64,000 bases of DNA. Source: Streptomyces sp. VRA16 Mangrove soil. Its GTDB lineage: Bacteria; Actinomycetota; Actinomycetes; Streptomycetales; Streptomycetaceae. Position numbers and translations under genes: made by a program. Shown here piece by piece: positions 24,337 to 32,039 of this stretch (the stretch's first letter is position 1; the number at the start of each line of letters is the position of its first letter). Where the stretch lies: contig NZ_JAFVLN010000005.1 in assembly GCF_017377775.1 (NCBI RefSeq), positions 372,001 through 436,000 of the forward strand. The letters run 5' to 3'. The notes beneath the pieces were generated by a model. That model was given only the letters and a program-made list of their open reading frames with translations. It had not been told where the DNA came from and did not search any database.

Positions 24337-25416
24337 TCACGGCAGTTCGTAGTTCTCGTCGAGCACGGCGCCCGCCTCCGGGTGGCTCTGGTCGTAGCCG
24401 CGCGGGTCGCACTGCAGACCCCCGACGACGCAGTGGTCGACCATCGCCTTCAGCGTCCGGTCGTCCCAGGCGTTGAAGAAGTCGTAGTGGAAGGAGTAGC
24501 TGGGCCCGCTGGCCAGCCGGAGCCCGGAGAGGTCCCCGTTGACGGGGAAGGCCATCTTGAACTCGATCATCGGCAGGGCGACCGGGTGGTCCGTCGGGCA
24601 CACGTTGTTGTTGGTGCCGGGCTTCACCACGGGGTACGCCATGTGGCTCTTGTGGTCGGGCGTGTCCAGGTACCTGCCGTCCCAGCAACTCGGCGCCTGG
24701 AAGCGGATGTTGACCTGGGTGTCGGGCGTCGTCGGGCAGTCCTTGGGGAAGTCCACGTTGAAGTAGCTGGTGCCGCACTCCCACCCCTCGACGAACCCGG
24801 GATGGTCGCGGAACTGCTCCGCCGTCTGCATGGGGCTGCCGACCACGAACCGCAGCCCCTTGGGGAAGGGCCGCACGCTGGTGTAGTCGGTGACCCCGGC
24901 CTTGTAGTAGATGGTCTGCTCGCCCACCGGGAGCACCGGCTGGTCCCCGTTGAACATGGTGGGCATCCAGTAACCGGACTTGTCGCCCGGCGCGAGACAG
25001 GATGTCGATCCGCTGTCGAGCGACGCTGTGGTGCTGTCGGCGTCGGTCGTGGTGTTGCCCATGAACGTGTGGTCGTGCGACTTGCCGGGCTGGCCGGGGT
25101 AGACGATCGGGTCGTCCGGCTTGGTGTGGGTGACCGAGCAGTGGGCCTGGAACTCGTGGAAGTAGCGGTGCGGCGGCTCCTTGTCGGACGGTTCGACGCC
25201 GGTGACGGGCGGATCGGCCGGGATGTACCCGTCGCCGTCCGGGTCGTCGCCGGACGCCTGGGTCGAGGCGGCCATGACGTGGCCCGCGTGGGAGACGGTG
25301 CCGGAATCGGTGGCGGCGTCGGCGGTCATGGCGGCCACGCCGCCGACCCCGAGCGAGGTCGTGAGCAACGCGCCGGATATCAGGGCTGCCGAGAGGGGTC
25401 GCGCTCTTCGGGCCAT
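24337..25416 (-). CDS. Secreted DUF1996 protein
   Basis: A 359-residue secreted protein, signal peptide 1-35 (LISGALLTTSLGVGGVAAMTADA). The DUF1996 domain has the family hallmarks FQAHCSVTHTKPDDPIVYPGQPGKSHDHTFMGN, SCLAPGDKSGYWMPTMF, GLRFVVGSP and SHMAYPVV. There are several conserved Cys, probably disulfides, and a His-rich cluster that could bind metal. DUF1996 proteins occur in fungi and actinomycetes, and I know no established activity. Here it is first in an operon with a glucan-type glycosidase, GH3 and LacI, downstream of one or two LacI-type operators. A role on beta-glucan or fungal wall is inferred. Confidence 0.88.
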   Translation of the reverse strand: MARRARPLSAALISGALLTTSLGVGGVAAMTADAATDSGTVSHAGHVMAASTQASGDDPDGDGYIPADPPVTGVEPSDKEPPHRYFHEFQAHCSVTHTKPDDPIVYPGQPGKSHDHTFMGNTTTDADSTTASLDSGSTSCLAPGDKSGYWMPTMFNGDQPVLPVGEQTIYYKAGVTDYTSVRPFPKGLRFVVGSPMQTAEQFRDHPGFVEGWECGTSYFNVDFPKDCPTTPDTQVNIRFQAPSCWDGRYLDTPDHKSHMAYPVVKPGTNNNVCPTDHPVALPMIEFKMAFPVNGDLSGLRLASGPSYSFHYDFFNAWDDRTLKAMVDHCVVGGLQCDPRGYDQSHPEAGAVLDENYELP

Positions 25417-25496
25417 GGATGCCTCCTGCGGTGCAGGGTGGTTGGGGGGTGGGGGCGAGCCGAAGACGGGCCGGCCCTCGGGGTGGGAGGTACGTT

Positions 25497-25510
25497 GGAG
25501 AGCGCTCTCC
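25497..25510. promoter_or_regulatory. Perfect LacI-type operator GGAGAGCGCTCTCC (copy 1)
   Basis: A perfect 14-bp palindrome with central AGCGCT, in TTGGAGAGCGCTCTCCCA, upstream of the DUF1996-GH-GH3-lacI genes. It resembles LacI-family operators such as the CebR box of Streptomyces (TGGGAGCGCTCCCA) but with an extra AG/CT step. Confidence 0.85.
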
Positions 25511-25660
25511 CACGCCCCGCAGTGTTACGGCCATGACGCGAGCCCGTCAAGACTCGGTGAACCTCTCGTTGCACGGCGGACCAACCAGCATCTCAGGCAG
25601 CGGAGTTGACGCTGCAGGTCAGCGCGGAAGGGCGGGCCACGCGGCCACGAGACGGATGTT

Positions 25661-25674
25661 GGAGAGCGCTCTCC
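25661..25674. promoter_or_regulatory. Perfect LacI-type operator GGAGAGCGCTCTCC (copy 2)
   Basis: A second perfect copy in GTTGGAGAGCGCTCTCCCCC. It could form a looped pair with copy 1, or control the GNAT gene that starts 66 bp downstream. Confidence 0.85.
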
Positions 25675-25739
25675 CCCTTACGTCGCCCGCTCGCCGAACC
25701 TGCGCGGAGAACGGGCGACGCGCGTGATCTCATGAACCG

Positions 25740-26288
25740 GTGAACGACTACGACTCGGGGCCGCTCCCCCAGGTGAGAACGCGCGTCGACCGCGACCTGC
25801 CCGCCTGCGTCACCGCGCTGCGCGCCGTGCATCTGGCGGACGGATATCCCACCAACTGGCCGCAGGATCCGCAGAAGTGGCTCACCGGTTCCGCGGACGC
25901 CGCGGCCTGGGTCGCCGAGTGGGAGGGCCGGATCGTCGGCCACGTGGCCCTGGTCCGTCCGGGGCCGGAGGACATCGCTCCCTCCCTGGTCGGCACGGGC
26001 AGCACGTCCGTGGCCGTCGTCAGCCGGCTCTTCGTGGACCCCGCCGCCCGAGGCCGGCGCGTCGGCGCCCTGCTGCTGGAGCGGGCAATCGAGCGGGCCC
26101 GGGCGCTCGGCGCCCGCGCCGTCCTGGACGTGGTCACCACCGACACCGCCGCCGTCGCCCTGTACGAGCGTCTCGGCTGGGAGTTCCTCGCCACGGGCCA
26201 ACAGGAGTGGGGGCCCGACGAGTTGGTCACCGTACGCTGCTACGCGGCGCCCGCATCCGGCGCTCGATCCCAGAAGGAGACCCCATGA
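25740..26288 (+). CDS. GNAT family N-acetyltransferase
   Basis: A 182-residue acetyltransferase. The acetyl-CoA binding motif A is visible as VSRLFVDPAARGRRVGALLLERAIERARALG (R/Q-x-x-G-x-G/A type). This is followed by ALYERLGWEFLATG, the typical GNAT C-terminal strand and loop. The substrate is unknown. The start is GTG, since the nearby ATG at 25732 runs directly into a stop. It overlaps the next gene by ATGA, so the two are translationally coupled. Confidence 0.85.
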   Translation: MNDYDSGPLPQVRTRVDRDLPACVTALRAVHLADGYPTNWPQDPQKWLTGSADAAAWVAEWEGRIVGHVALVRPGPEDIAPSLVGTGSTSVAVVSRLFVDPAARGRRVGALLLERAIERARALGARAVLDVVTTDTAAVALYERLGWEFLATGQQEWGPDELVTVRCYAAPASGARSQKETP

Positions 26289-26752
26289 CCGAGGCCGCGC
26301 CCGCCCGTTCGGCGAAGCAGCGCAAGCAGGACACCCTCGCCCGCCTGGAACAGGACGTCGACGTGTGGGTCGCCACGGCGGACCCGGAGAGCGGAGCGCC
26401 GTACATGATGCCGCTGTCGTTCCTGTGGCACGACGGCGCGCTGATCGTCTCCACCCGGGAGTCGAACCCCGTGGCCCGCAACCTCGTGGCGACGGGGAAG
26501 GCGCATCTGGCGATCGGGCAGACCCGCGACGTCGTGCACATCGAGGGCGCCGCGGAGCTGATCGCGGACGGCGACCTCACGCCCGAACTGGGCGACGCGT
26601 TCGCCGAGAGGACGGGCTTCGATCCCCGTGGGATCAAGGGCCCGTACGTGTACTTCCGCATCCGTCCGCTGCGCGTCCAGGCGTGGCGCGAGGCGAACGA
26701 GCTCGCCGGACGGGATCTGATGCGCGACGGGACCTGGCTGCTCGCCGACTGA
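26285..26752 (+). CDS. Pyridoxamine 5'-phosphate oxidase-fold (PNPOx/F420-type) protein
   Basis: A 155-residue split beta-barrel protein. Motifs seen: LEQDVDVWVATADPESGAPYMMPLSFLWHDGALIVSTRESNPVARNL, then HLAIGQTRDVVHIEGAAELI. Members of this group use FMN or F420, or bind them. Predicted cytoplasmic, no signal. It starts within the GNAT stop codon, forming a two-gene operon, and a strong hairpin terminator follows at once. The reaction is not predictable from sequence. Confidence 0.82.
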   Translation: MTEAAPARSAKQRKQDTLARLEQDVDVWVATADPESGAPYMMPLSFLWHDGALIVSTRESNPVARNLVATGKAHLAIGQTRDVVHIEGAAELIADGDLTPELGDAFAERTGFDPRGIKGPYVYFRIRPLRVQAWREANELAGRDLMRDGTWLLAD

Positions 26753-26759
26753 CACGCGT

Positions 26760-26792
26760 GTGCCCCTCGCCGCACGGGGCGGCGAGGGGCAC
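26760..26792. terminator. Bidirectional terminator after the PNPOx-like gene
   Basis: A perfect 13-bp stem GTGCCCCTCGCCG / CGGCGAGGGGCAC with a 7-base loop (CACGGGG), starting 8 bases after the stop at 26752. The convergent exporter gene ends at 26813. Confidence 0.85.
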
Positions 26793-26812
26793 GACGGCGC
26801 GCGGGAGGGGCC

Positions 26813-28453
26813 TCAGCCGACCGGCTCGGGCTCCTTGTCGGCCACGGGGTCCGGGCCTGCGTTCTGCGCGTGCCAGTCCGCGTTGTCGGCCAGCGGCTTC
26901 TCCTTCAGGACGAAGGCGAGGACGAGGCCGACCGCGAAGACGGGCAGCAGGTACAGGAAGATCGGGACGAGCGCTTCCTGGTACGCGTTGACGACGGTCT
27001 CCCGCAGGTCCGCCGGGAGCGCGCGGACCAGCGCCGGGGTCAGCGAGTCGCTGTTGCCGACCTTGGCGGCGGCCTCCGCCGGGATGGTGGCCGTCAGCTT
27101 GTCGGTGAGACGGCTGGCGAACACGGCGCCGACCACGGCGGTGCCGAGCGTCGCGCCGATCTCCCGGAAGAAGTTGTTCGCGGAGGTGGCGGTGCCGACC
27201 TCCGCGCCCGGGAAGTCGTTCTGCACGGCGAGGACCAGGGTCTGCATCATCAGACCGACACCGGCGCCCGCGAGACCGACGTACAGGCACACGAGCCAGA
27301 CCGGGTCGGAGACGTCGAGCGTCGACATCAGGTAGGCGACGAGCATGATGATGACGGTGCCGACGATGGGGTAGATCTTGTACTTGCCGGTCTTGGACAT
27401 GATGGCGCCGGACGGCAGGGCGGTGCCCATGATGCCGACGACCATCGGGATCAGCAGCAGGCCCGACTCGGTGGCCGACTTGCCGTAGACCATCTGCAGG
27501 TACGTGGGCATGTAGCCGACGATCGCGAACATGCCGAGGCCGATCACGATCATGCCGATGAGGGTCGCGACGTTGAAGATCGGCGAGCGGAACAGGTGGA
27601 GCGGGATGACCGGCTCCTTCGCGCGCTTCTCCGCGACGAAGAACAGCACCCAGGCGACGACCGCGCCGATGCCGAGCCCGATGACCAGCGGGTCGGACCA
27701 CTCGTACTGCGTGCCGCCCCAGCTCGCGAAGAGCACGGTGCAGGTGACGGCCGCGGCCATCAGCGCGGTGCCGAGGTAGTCGAGCGTGACCTCGACGGCC
27801 TTGCGCGGCAGCTTGATCGCGACGACGGCGACGAAGAAGGCGAGGACTCCGAGGGGCAGGTTGACCCAGAACGCCCAGCGCCAGGAGTGCTCGTCGGTGA
27901 ACCAGCCGCCGAGCAGCGGCCCGACGACGGAGGAGAGACCGAAGACGGCGCCCATGGGGGCCATGTACTTGGCGCGTTCGCGCGGCGGCACGAGGTCCGC
28001 GATGATCGCCTGCGAGGTGATCATGAGGCCACCGCCGCCGAGGCCCTGGAGGGCGCGTCCTGCGATCAACGTGCCCATGTTCTGGGCGAGTCCGCAGACC
28101 ACCGAGCCCACCAGGAACAGGGCTATGCCGGTGAGGAAGATGTTCTTGCGGCCCATGAGGTCGCCGAGCTTGCCGTAGACCGGCATGCCGATGGTGGCGG
28201 CGAGGATGTACGCGGTGGTGATCCACGCCATGTGCTCGATGCCGTTGAGCTCACCGACGATGGTGGGCAGGGCGGTCGAGACGATGGTCTGGTCGAGCGC
28301 GCCGAGCAGCATGGTCAGCATCAGCGCGGCGAAGATCAGCCCGAAGTTGGCGGGCTTGGCCGTGCTCTCGGCGTTCGCTGCATTGTCTGCGGCCGCTTCG
28401 AGCGCGGGGCCGGGTCCGGTGTCCATGCCCTCGGATGCGGGGGCGTGCGTCAT
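26813..28453 (-). CDS. DHA2-family MFS multidrug exporter (EmrB/QacA-like, 14 TMS)
   Basis: A 546-residue proton-driven exporter. About 14 hydrophobic segments are visible. DHA2 motifs are LDQTIVSTALPTIVGELNG (motif D1-like), GKLGDLMGRKNIFLTG (motif A) and GRALQGLGGGGLMITSQAIIADLVPPRERAKYM. The cytoplasmic C-terminus is Pro/Glu/Asp-rich. Substrate unknown; relatives export drugs, dyes or natural products. It lies downstream of a TetR gene on the same strand (166-bp gap). That gene's promoter has a palindrome, so TetR control of export is likely. Confidence 0.9.
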   Translation of the reverse strand: MTHAPASEGMDTGPGPALEAAADNAANAESTAKPANFGLIFAALMLTMLLGALDQTIVSTALPTIVGELNGIEHMAWITTAYILAATIGMPVYGKLGDLMGRKNIFLTGIALFLVGSVVCGLAQNMGTLIAGRALQGLGGGGLMITSQAIIADLVPPRERAKYMAPMGAVFGLSSVVGPLLGGWFTDEHSWRWAFWVNLPLGVLAFFVAVVAIKLPRKAVEVTLDYLGTALMAAAVTCTVLFASWGGTQYEWSDPLVIGLGIGAVVAWVLFFVAEKRAKEPVIPLHLFRSPIFNVATLIGMIVIGLGMFAIVGYMPTYLQMVYGKSATESGLLLIPMVVGIMGTALPSGAIMSKTGKYKIYPIVGTVIIMLVAYLMSTLDVSDPVWLVCLYVGLAGAGVGLMMQTLVLAVQNDFPGAEVGTATSANNFFREIGATLGTAVVGAVFASRLTDKLTATIPAEAAAKVGNSDSLTPALVRALPADLRETVVNAYQEALVPIFLYLLPVFAVGLVLAFVLKEKPLADNADWHAQNAGPDPVADKEPEPVG

Positions 28454-28619
28454 TGCGTGCTTCTCCGTTGCTGGTGTGCGGGTGTTCAGGTCGGACTGCG
28501 CCCGCGCGGCGGCGGGGAGAGCGGTTGCCGCGTTCGGGTCGTGGGGGTGCTGCGGGGTTCGGGGGGGGAGAGAGGGGGCGTGGGTGACCGTGGTGGGGGG
28601 CGGTCACGCGAGGGAGCGC

Positions 28620-29279
28620 CTACTGCACTGCGCCCTGCCCGGGGTGCGCCGCGTCCACCGAGAGGAGGGTGCGCAGCGTGGTGAAGGAGTCGCGGACGCA
28701 GGCGGCGGGGCCGTGCCGGTGGTCGGCGTGCTGCGACCACCGCTTGAGTCCGCTGCGTACGGTCGCCATGGCGATCCCGGCGAGGAGTTCGGCCTCCTCG
28801 CCGTCGGCGGGAGTGCCGGTGCGGCGCGCGATGGTCCCGGCGAGATCGCGCTCCACCGCTTCGCACTGGGCGAGGAAGGTGGCGAGCACCGACGGCACGC
28901 CCTCCGCGATGCGCAGGGTGTCCTCCAGGTCCTTGGGGCCCGGGGCCGCCTCCTGGAGGTGGTCGGCGAGGACGTCGCCGAGGTCGCGCAGCACGGCGTC
29001 CGTGTGCTGCCCGTCCCCCGCGGCGAAGCGCTCGGCGAGCGCCGGCGGCAGGGATCCGGGCAGCGCGAAGAGCGCGGCTTCCTTGCTCGGGAAGTAGTTG
29101 AAGAAGGTACGGGGCGAGACCCCGGCCTCCTTGCTGATCATCTCCACCGTGACCCGCGCGAAGCCGTGCTCGCGGGCGAGGCGCAGCGTCGTGGCGTGCA
29201 GTTCGGCGCGTGTCTCACGGCGCCTGCGCGCACGGAGGCCCTCGGCGGGGGCGCTCTGCTGCGGGTGGGAGATGGTCAC
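28620..29279 (-). CDS. TetR family regulator of the adjacent MFS exporter
   Basis: A 219-residue TetR repressor. The HTH is ATTLRLAREHGFARVTVEMISKEAGVSPRTFFNYFPSKEAALFAL, with the FFNYF signature. A helical ligand-binding C-terminal domain follows. Start is GTG at 29279. A 15-bp palindrome (29291-29305) lies 11 bp upstream of the start, consistent with autorepression and control of the exporter operon. Confidence 0.9.
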   Translation of the reverse strand: MTISHPQQSAPAEGLRARRRRETRAELHATTLRLAREHGFARVTVEMISKEAGVSPRTFFNYFPSKEAALFALPGSLPPALAERFAAGDGQHTDAVLRDLGDVLADHLQEAAPGPKDLEDTLRIAEGVPSVLATFLAQCEAVERDLAGTIARRTGTPADGEEAELLAGIAMATVRSGLKRWSQHADHRHGPAACVRDSFTTLRTLLSVDAAHPGQGAVQ

Positions 29280-29290
29280 GCTCCGGATTC

Positions 29291-29305
29291 TTGCACACCG
29301 TGCAA
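29291..29305. promoter_or_regulatory. TetR-type operator TTGCAC-N3-GTGCAA
   Basis: A perfect inverted repeat TTGCACACCGTGCAA, 11 bp upstream of the GTG start of the TetR gene. Size and position are typical for TetR autoregulation. Confidence 0.75.
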
Positions 29306-29313
29306 ACTTGCGG

Positions 29314-30090
29314 TCACTGCACCCCGGCCTCTTCGCCGAACGCCCGGAGCAACGCCTGGAGTCCGGCGCTCAGCCCGGCCTTCCCGCCGCGCTCGGCCAT
29401 CAGCGCGGCGCACTCCCTCAGCCGGGGCAGTTCGCGGGCCGGAAGCCGGTGCAGACCGAGCCGGAAGGCGGGGTCGGGTTCGTCGGGGTCGTCGACCACG
29501 GCACGCAGTTCGACCATGAGCCAGCCGAGCAGCCAGGCGGTGAACGCCCGATGCAGCCGCACCGCACGGTCCGCGGCCATGCCGGAGTCGAGCAGTAGCG
29601 CGAGGATCCGCTCGTCGGTGCGGAGCACCGCGGCGGGGCGGCGGGCGAGCGGCGTCGACAGCAGCCGCGTCGCCAGCAGCGGGACGACGTGCGGATGTTC
29701 CAGGGCCACCGCGTAGGTCGCGCCGGCGATGCGGTCCAGTTCCGCCACCCCGTCCCCGTCCGCCTCTGCCTCCGTCGCCCCGTCACCGTCCGCCTCCGCC
29801 GCGTCGAGGCGGGACTCCAGTTCGGCGAAGAAGGTCTCGACAAGCCCGTCCAGCAGGGCGTCCTTGCCGTCGGCGTAGCGGTACAACGCCATGGCCTCGA
29901 CGCCGAGTTCGGCGCCGAGGCCGCGCATGCTCAGCGCGGACAGGCCGTCACGGTCGACGATCTCCAGGGCGGTGGCCAGCACGCGCTCCCGACTGAGCCG
30001 CCCGTAGCGGCCGCGGTCGGCGGCGCGGCGCGCGGGAGCGGCTGCCGCGGCCCGATCGGCGCTCCCCGCGCCCGACGGCTTCTTCGGCAT
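29314..30090 (-). CDS. TetR family regulator with TetR_C-type ligand domain
   Basis: A 258-residue regulator. A basic Ala/Arg-rich N-terminal extension of about 32 residues precedes the HTH (RVLATALEIVDRDGLSALSMRGLGAELGVEAMALYRYADGKDALLDGL). The MALYRYV-like motif and the C-terminal domain match the TetR/TetR_C group. A low-complexity acidic insert (AEADGDGATEAEADGDGVAEL) is unusual. It is divergent from the exopolysaccharide operon, and tandem CGTA-N4-TACG sites lie in the shared promoter region. Confidence 0.87.
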   Translation of the reverse strand: MPKKPSGAGSADRAAAAAPARRAADRGRYGRLSRERVLATALEIVDRDGLSALSMRGLGAELGVEAMALYRYADGKDALLDGLVETFFAELESRLDAAEADGDGATEAEADGDGVAELDRIAGATYAVALEHPHVVPLLATRLLSTPLARRPAAVLRTDERILALLLDSGMAADRAVRLHRAFTAWLLGWLMVELRAVVDDPDEPDPAFRLGLHRLPARELPRLRECAALMAERGGKAGLSAGLQALLRAFGEEAGVQ

Positions 30091-30167
30091 GGCGCACTCC
30101 CTTCGTCACGGGCGTCTCCCGGTCCCCGGAAATCGCCTCTTGACTCAGCACCACCATAGGCGCAAAG

Positions 30168-30193
30168 TCGTACATATACGTCGTAAACATACG
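30168..30193. promoter_or_regulatory. Tandem CGTA-N4-TACG sites between TetR gene and exopolysaccharide operon
   Basis: Two adjacent 13-bp units, TCGTACATATACG and TCGTAAACATACG (11 of 13 identical). Each contains CGTA-N4-TACG dyad symmetry. They lie 78 bp upstream of the TetR ATG and 32 bp upstream of the GT2 start, the expected place for a TetR operator controlling both directions. The region is AT-rich relative to its surroundings. Confidence 0.65.
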
Positions 30194-30224
30194 GCGTCAG
30201 CGTACAGCGCAGGAGCGTGCCGTC

Positions 30225-32039
30225 ATGGACGTCTCGGACCTCGGCCAGGTGACCGCGCATCTCGCCCGCATCTCCGGCGGGAACGTGGTGCGGGTGGCCC
30301 CCGAGGGTCCGGTCTTCGGGCGGCCGTGCCGGGTGCGCCGGGTGCGGCCGGCGACGTTCGTGCCGATGCTCGCCCGCCCCGACCGGGCCGCGCTGCTGGC
30401 CGTCGCGGCCGGCTGGGCGGTGAGCCTGGTGTGGTTCTGGGCGTGGTGGCTGCGGCCCGAGCACCGGGCGAGCTGGGCGGGACTGCTCGTGAACAGCGCT
30501 CTGCTGCTGTACCTGACCTGCCTTCCGGCGTACTTCTTCGTCACGGCGCTGCGGCTGCGCCGGGTCGATCCGGCGCTGCCGGTCCCGTCCCTGCGGGTCG
30601 CCTTCGTGGTGACCCGCGCCCCTTCGGAGCCGTGGCCCGCCGTGTGCCGCACGCTGCAGGCGATGCTCACACAGGACTTCCCGCACCGTTACGACGTGTG
30701 GCTGTGCGACGAGGCGCCGACGCGGTACGTCGTCGACTGGTGCCGCGCGCACCGGGTGCGGCTGTCGTCACGCCAGGGCCTGGGTGCGTACCACCGTCCC
30801 GTCTGGCCGCGCCGCACCCGCTGCAAGGAAGGCAATCTCGCCTACTTCTACGACCACTGGGGCTACGCCGAGTACGCCGTGGTCGCCCAGCTCGACTGCG
30901 ACCACGTCCCCGGGCCCGGCTATCTCGCCGAGATGGTCCGGCCGTTCGCGGACCCGGCCGTCGGCTACGTGGCGGCGCCCAGCGTCTGCGACGCGAACGG
31001 TACGTGGTCGTGGTCGGCGCGGGGCCGGCTGTACCGCGAGGCAGTGTGGCACGGCGCGGTACAGCTCGGGCACAGCGACGGGCTCGCCCCGATGTGCATC
31101 GGTTCCCACTACGCCGTGCGCACCCGCGCGCTGCGCGACATCGGCGGGCTCGGCCCCGAACTCGCCGAGGACTTCTCCACGACGTACCTGCTCAACTCGG
31201 CCGGCTGGCAGGGGGCGTTCGCGATCGACGCGGAGGCGCACGGCGACGGGCCGCTGACCTTCGCGGACATGGTGACGCAGGAGTACCAGTGGTCGCGGAG
31301 CCTGACGACGATGCTGCTCGGTCTCCTCCCCCGCCATCTGGGACGGCTGCCGATGGTGCTGCGGCTGCGGTTCGCCTACGCGCTCGCGTACTACCCGCTG
31401 CTCGCCCTGATGATCGTGGCGGGCCTGGTGCTGCCGCCGGTGGCCGTCGTCACCGGGCTCCCCTGGATGAACGTCGACTACGGTGCGTTCCTGCTGCACT
31501 TCTGGAGCCTGCCGGTGTGGCTGCTGATCACGTTGTGGCTGTTGCGCCACCGCGGGCTGCTGCGGCCGCGCAACGCGCCGCTGCTGAGCTGGGAGGTCTG
31601 GCTCTTCGCGCTGGCACGCTGGCCGTTCGTGCTCGCGGGTCTCGTCGGGGCGCTGCGCCAGCGGGTGCGCCCGCGCCAGGTCACGTTCAAGATCACCCCG
31701 AAGGACGCGGCGGGGCCGCGGCCGCTGCCCGCCCGGCTCACCGTGCCGTTCGCCCTGCTCGGCGGTGCGCTCGCGGCGGTCGCCGTGGCCGGCGAGCTCA
31801 CCAGCCCCTCGGTGGGCTATGTCTTCCTGTGTCTGGTCTCGGGCGCGACGTACACGGTGGTGGCGTTCGCATTGCCGCTGCTGCATGTGCACGAGGCGGC
31901 CCGTTCGGCGGGGGTGCCGTTCGCGGCGGCGCTGCGCACGGCACGGGTGCCCCTGGTGGCGACCGTCCCCGCGGCCCTGGCCGTCGCCACGGGCGTCGTG
32001 CTGTATCCGGCCTACGCGGCCGCCGTTCTGGGCTGGTGA
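30225..32039 (+). CDS. Processive GT2 glycosyltransferase, cellulose synthase-like, membrane-bound
   Basis: A 604-residue membrane GT2. Two N-terminal membrane helices (about 50-110) precede the cytoplasmic catalytic domain (about 120-370). At least five more hydrophobic segments follow. The catalytic motifs are YDVWLCDEAP, VAQLDCDHVPG (D-x-D), GPELAEDFSTT (E-D) and QEYQWSR, the Q-x-x-R/Q-W site for nascent-chain binding in processive enzymes. The last Arg position is Gln here. No PilZ domain is present. First gene of an eight-gene operon; it probably polymerises and exports a UDP-sugar-derived glycan. Start ATG at 30225. Confidence 0.87.
   Translation: MDVSDLGQVTAHLARISGGNVVRVAPEGPVFGRPCRVRRVRPATFVPMLARPDRAALLAVAAGWAVSLVWFWAWWLRPEHRASWAGLLVNSALLLYLTCLPAYFFVTALRLRRVDPALPVPSLRVAFVVTRAPSEPWPAVCRTLQAMLTQDFPHRYDVWLCDEAPTRYVVDWCRAHRVRLSSRQGLGAYHRPVWPRRTRCKEGNLAYFYDHWGYAEYAVVAQLDCDHVPGPGYLAEMVRPFADPAVGYVAAPSVCDANGTWSWSARGRLYREAVWHGAVQLGHSDGLAPMCIGSHYAVRTRALRDIGGLGPELAEDFSTTYLLNSAGWQGAFAIDAEAHGDGPLTFADMVTQEYQWSRSLTTMLLGLLPRHLGRLPMVLRLRFAYALAYYPLLALMIVAGLVLPPVAVVTGLPWMNVDYGAFLLHFWSLPVWLLITLWLLRHRGLLRPRNAPLLSWEVWLFALARWPFVLAGLVGALRQRVRPRQVTFKITPKDAAGPRPLPARLTVPFALLGGALAAVAVAGELTSPSVGYVFLCLVSGATYTVVAFALPLLHVHEAARSAGVPFAAALRTARVPLVATVPAALAVATGVVLYPAYAAAVLGW

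Larger units (their letters stand above)
25417..25739. other. Intergenic promoter region between DUF1996 operon and GNAT gene
   Basis: A 323-bp divergent region with no credible gene. It holds two perfect copies of GGAGAGCGCTCTCC, 164 bp apart (annotated separately). The first lies 81 bp upstream of the DUF1996 start; the second lies 66 bp upstream of the GNAT start and 245 bp from DUF1996. The rest shows no strong hairpin. Confidence 0.7.

Noticed and set aside
22505..25534. A 1009-codon frame joining the GH/discoidin gene with upstream sequence
   Set aside because: The upstream half is antisense-like or out of frame with the DUF1996 gene and encodes Arg/His-rich nonsense. The signal peptide and ribosome site put the real start at 24268.
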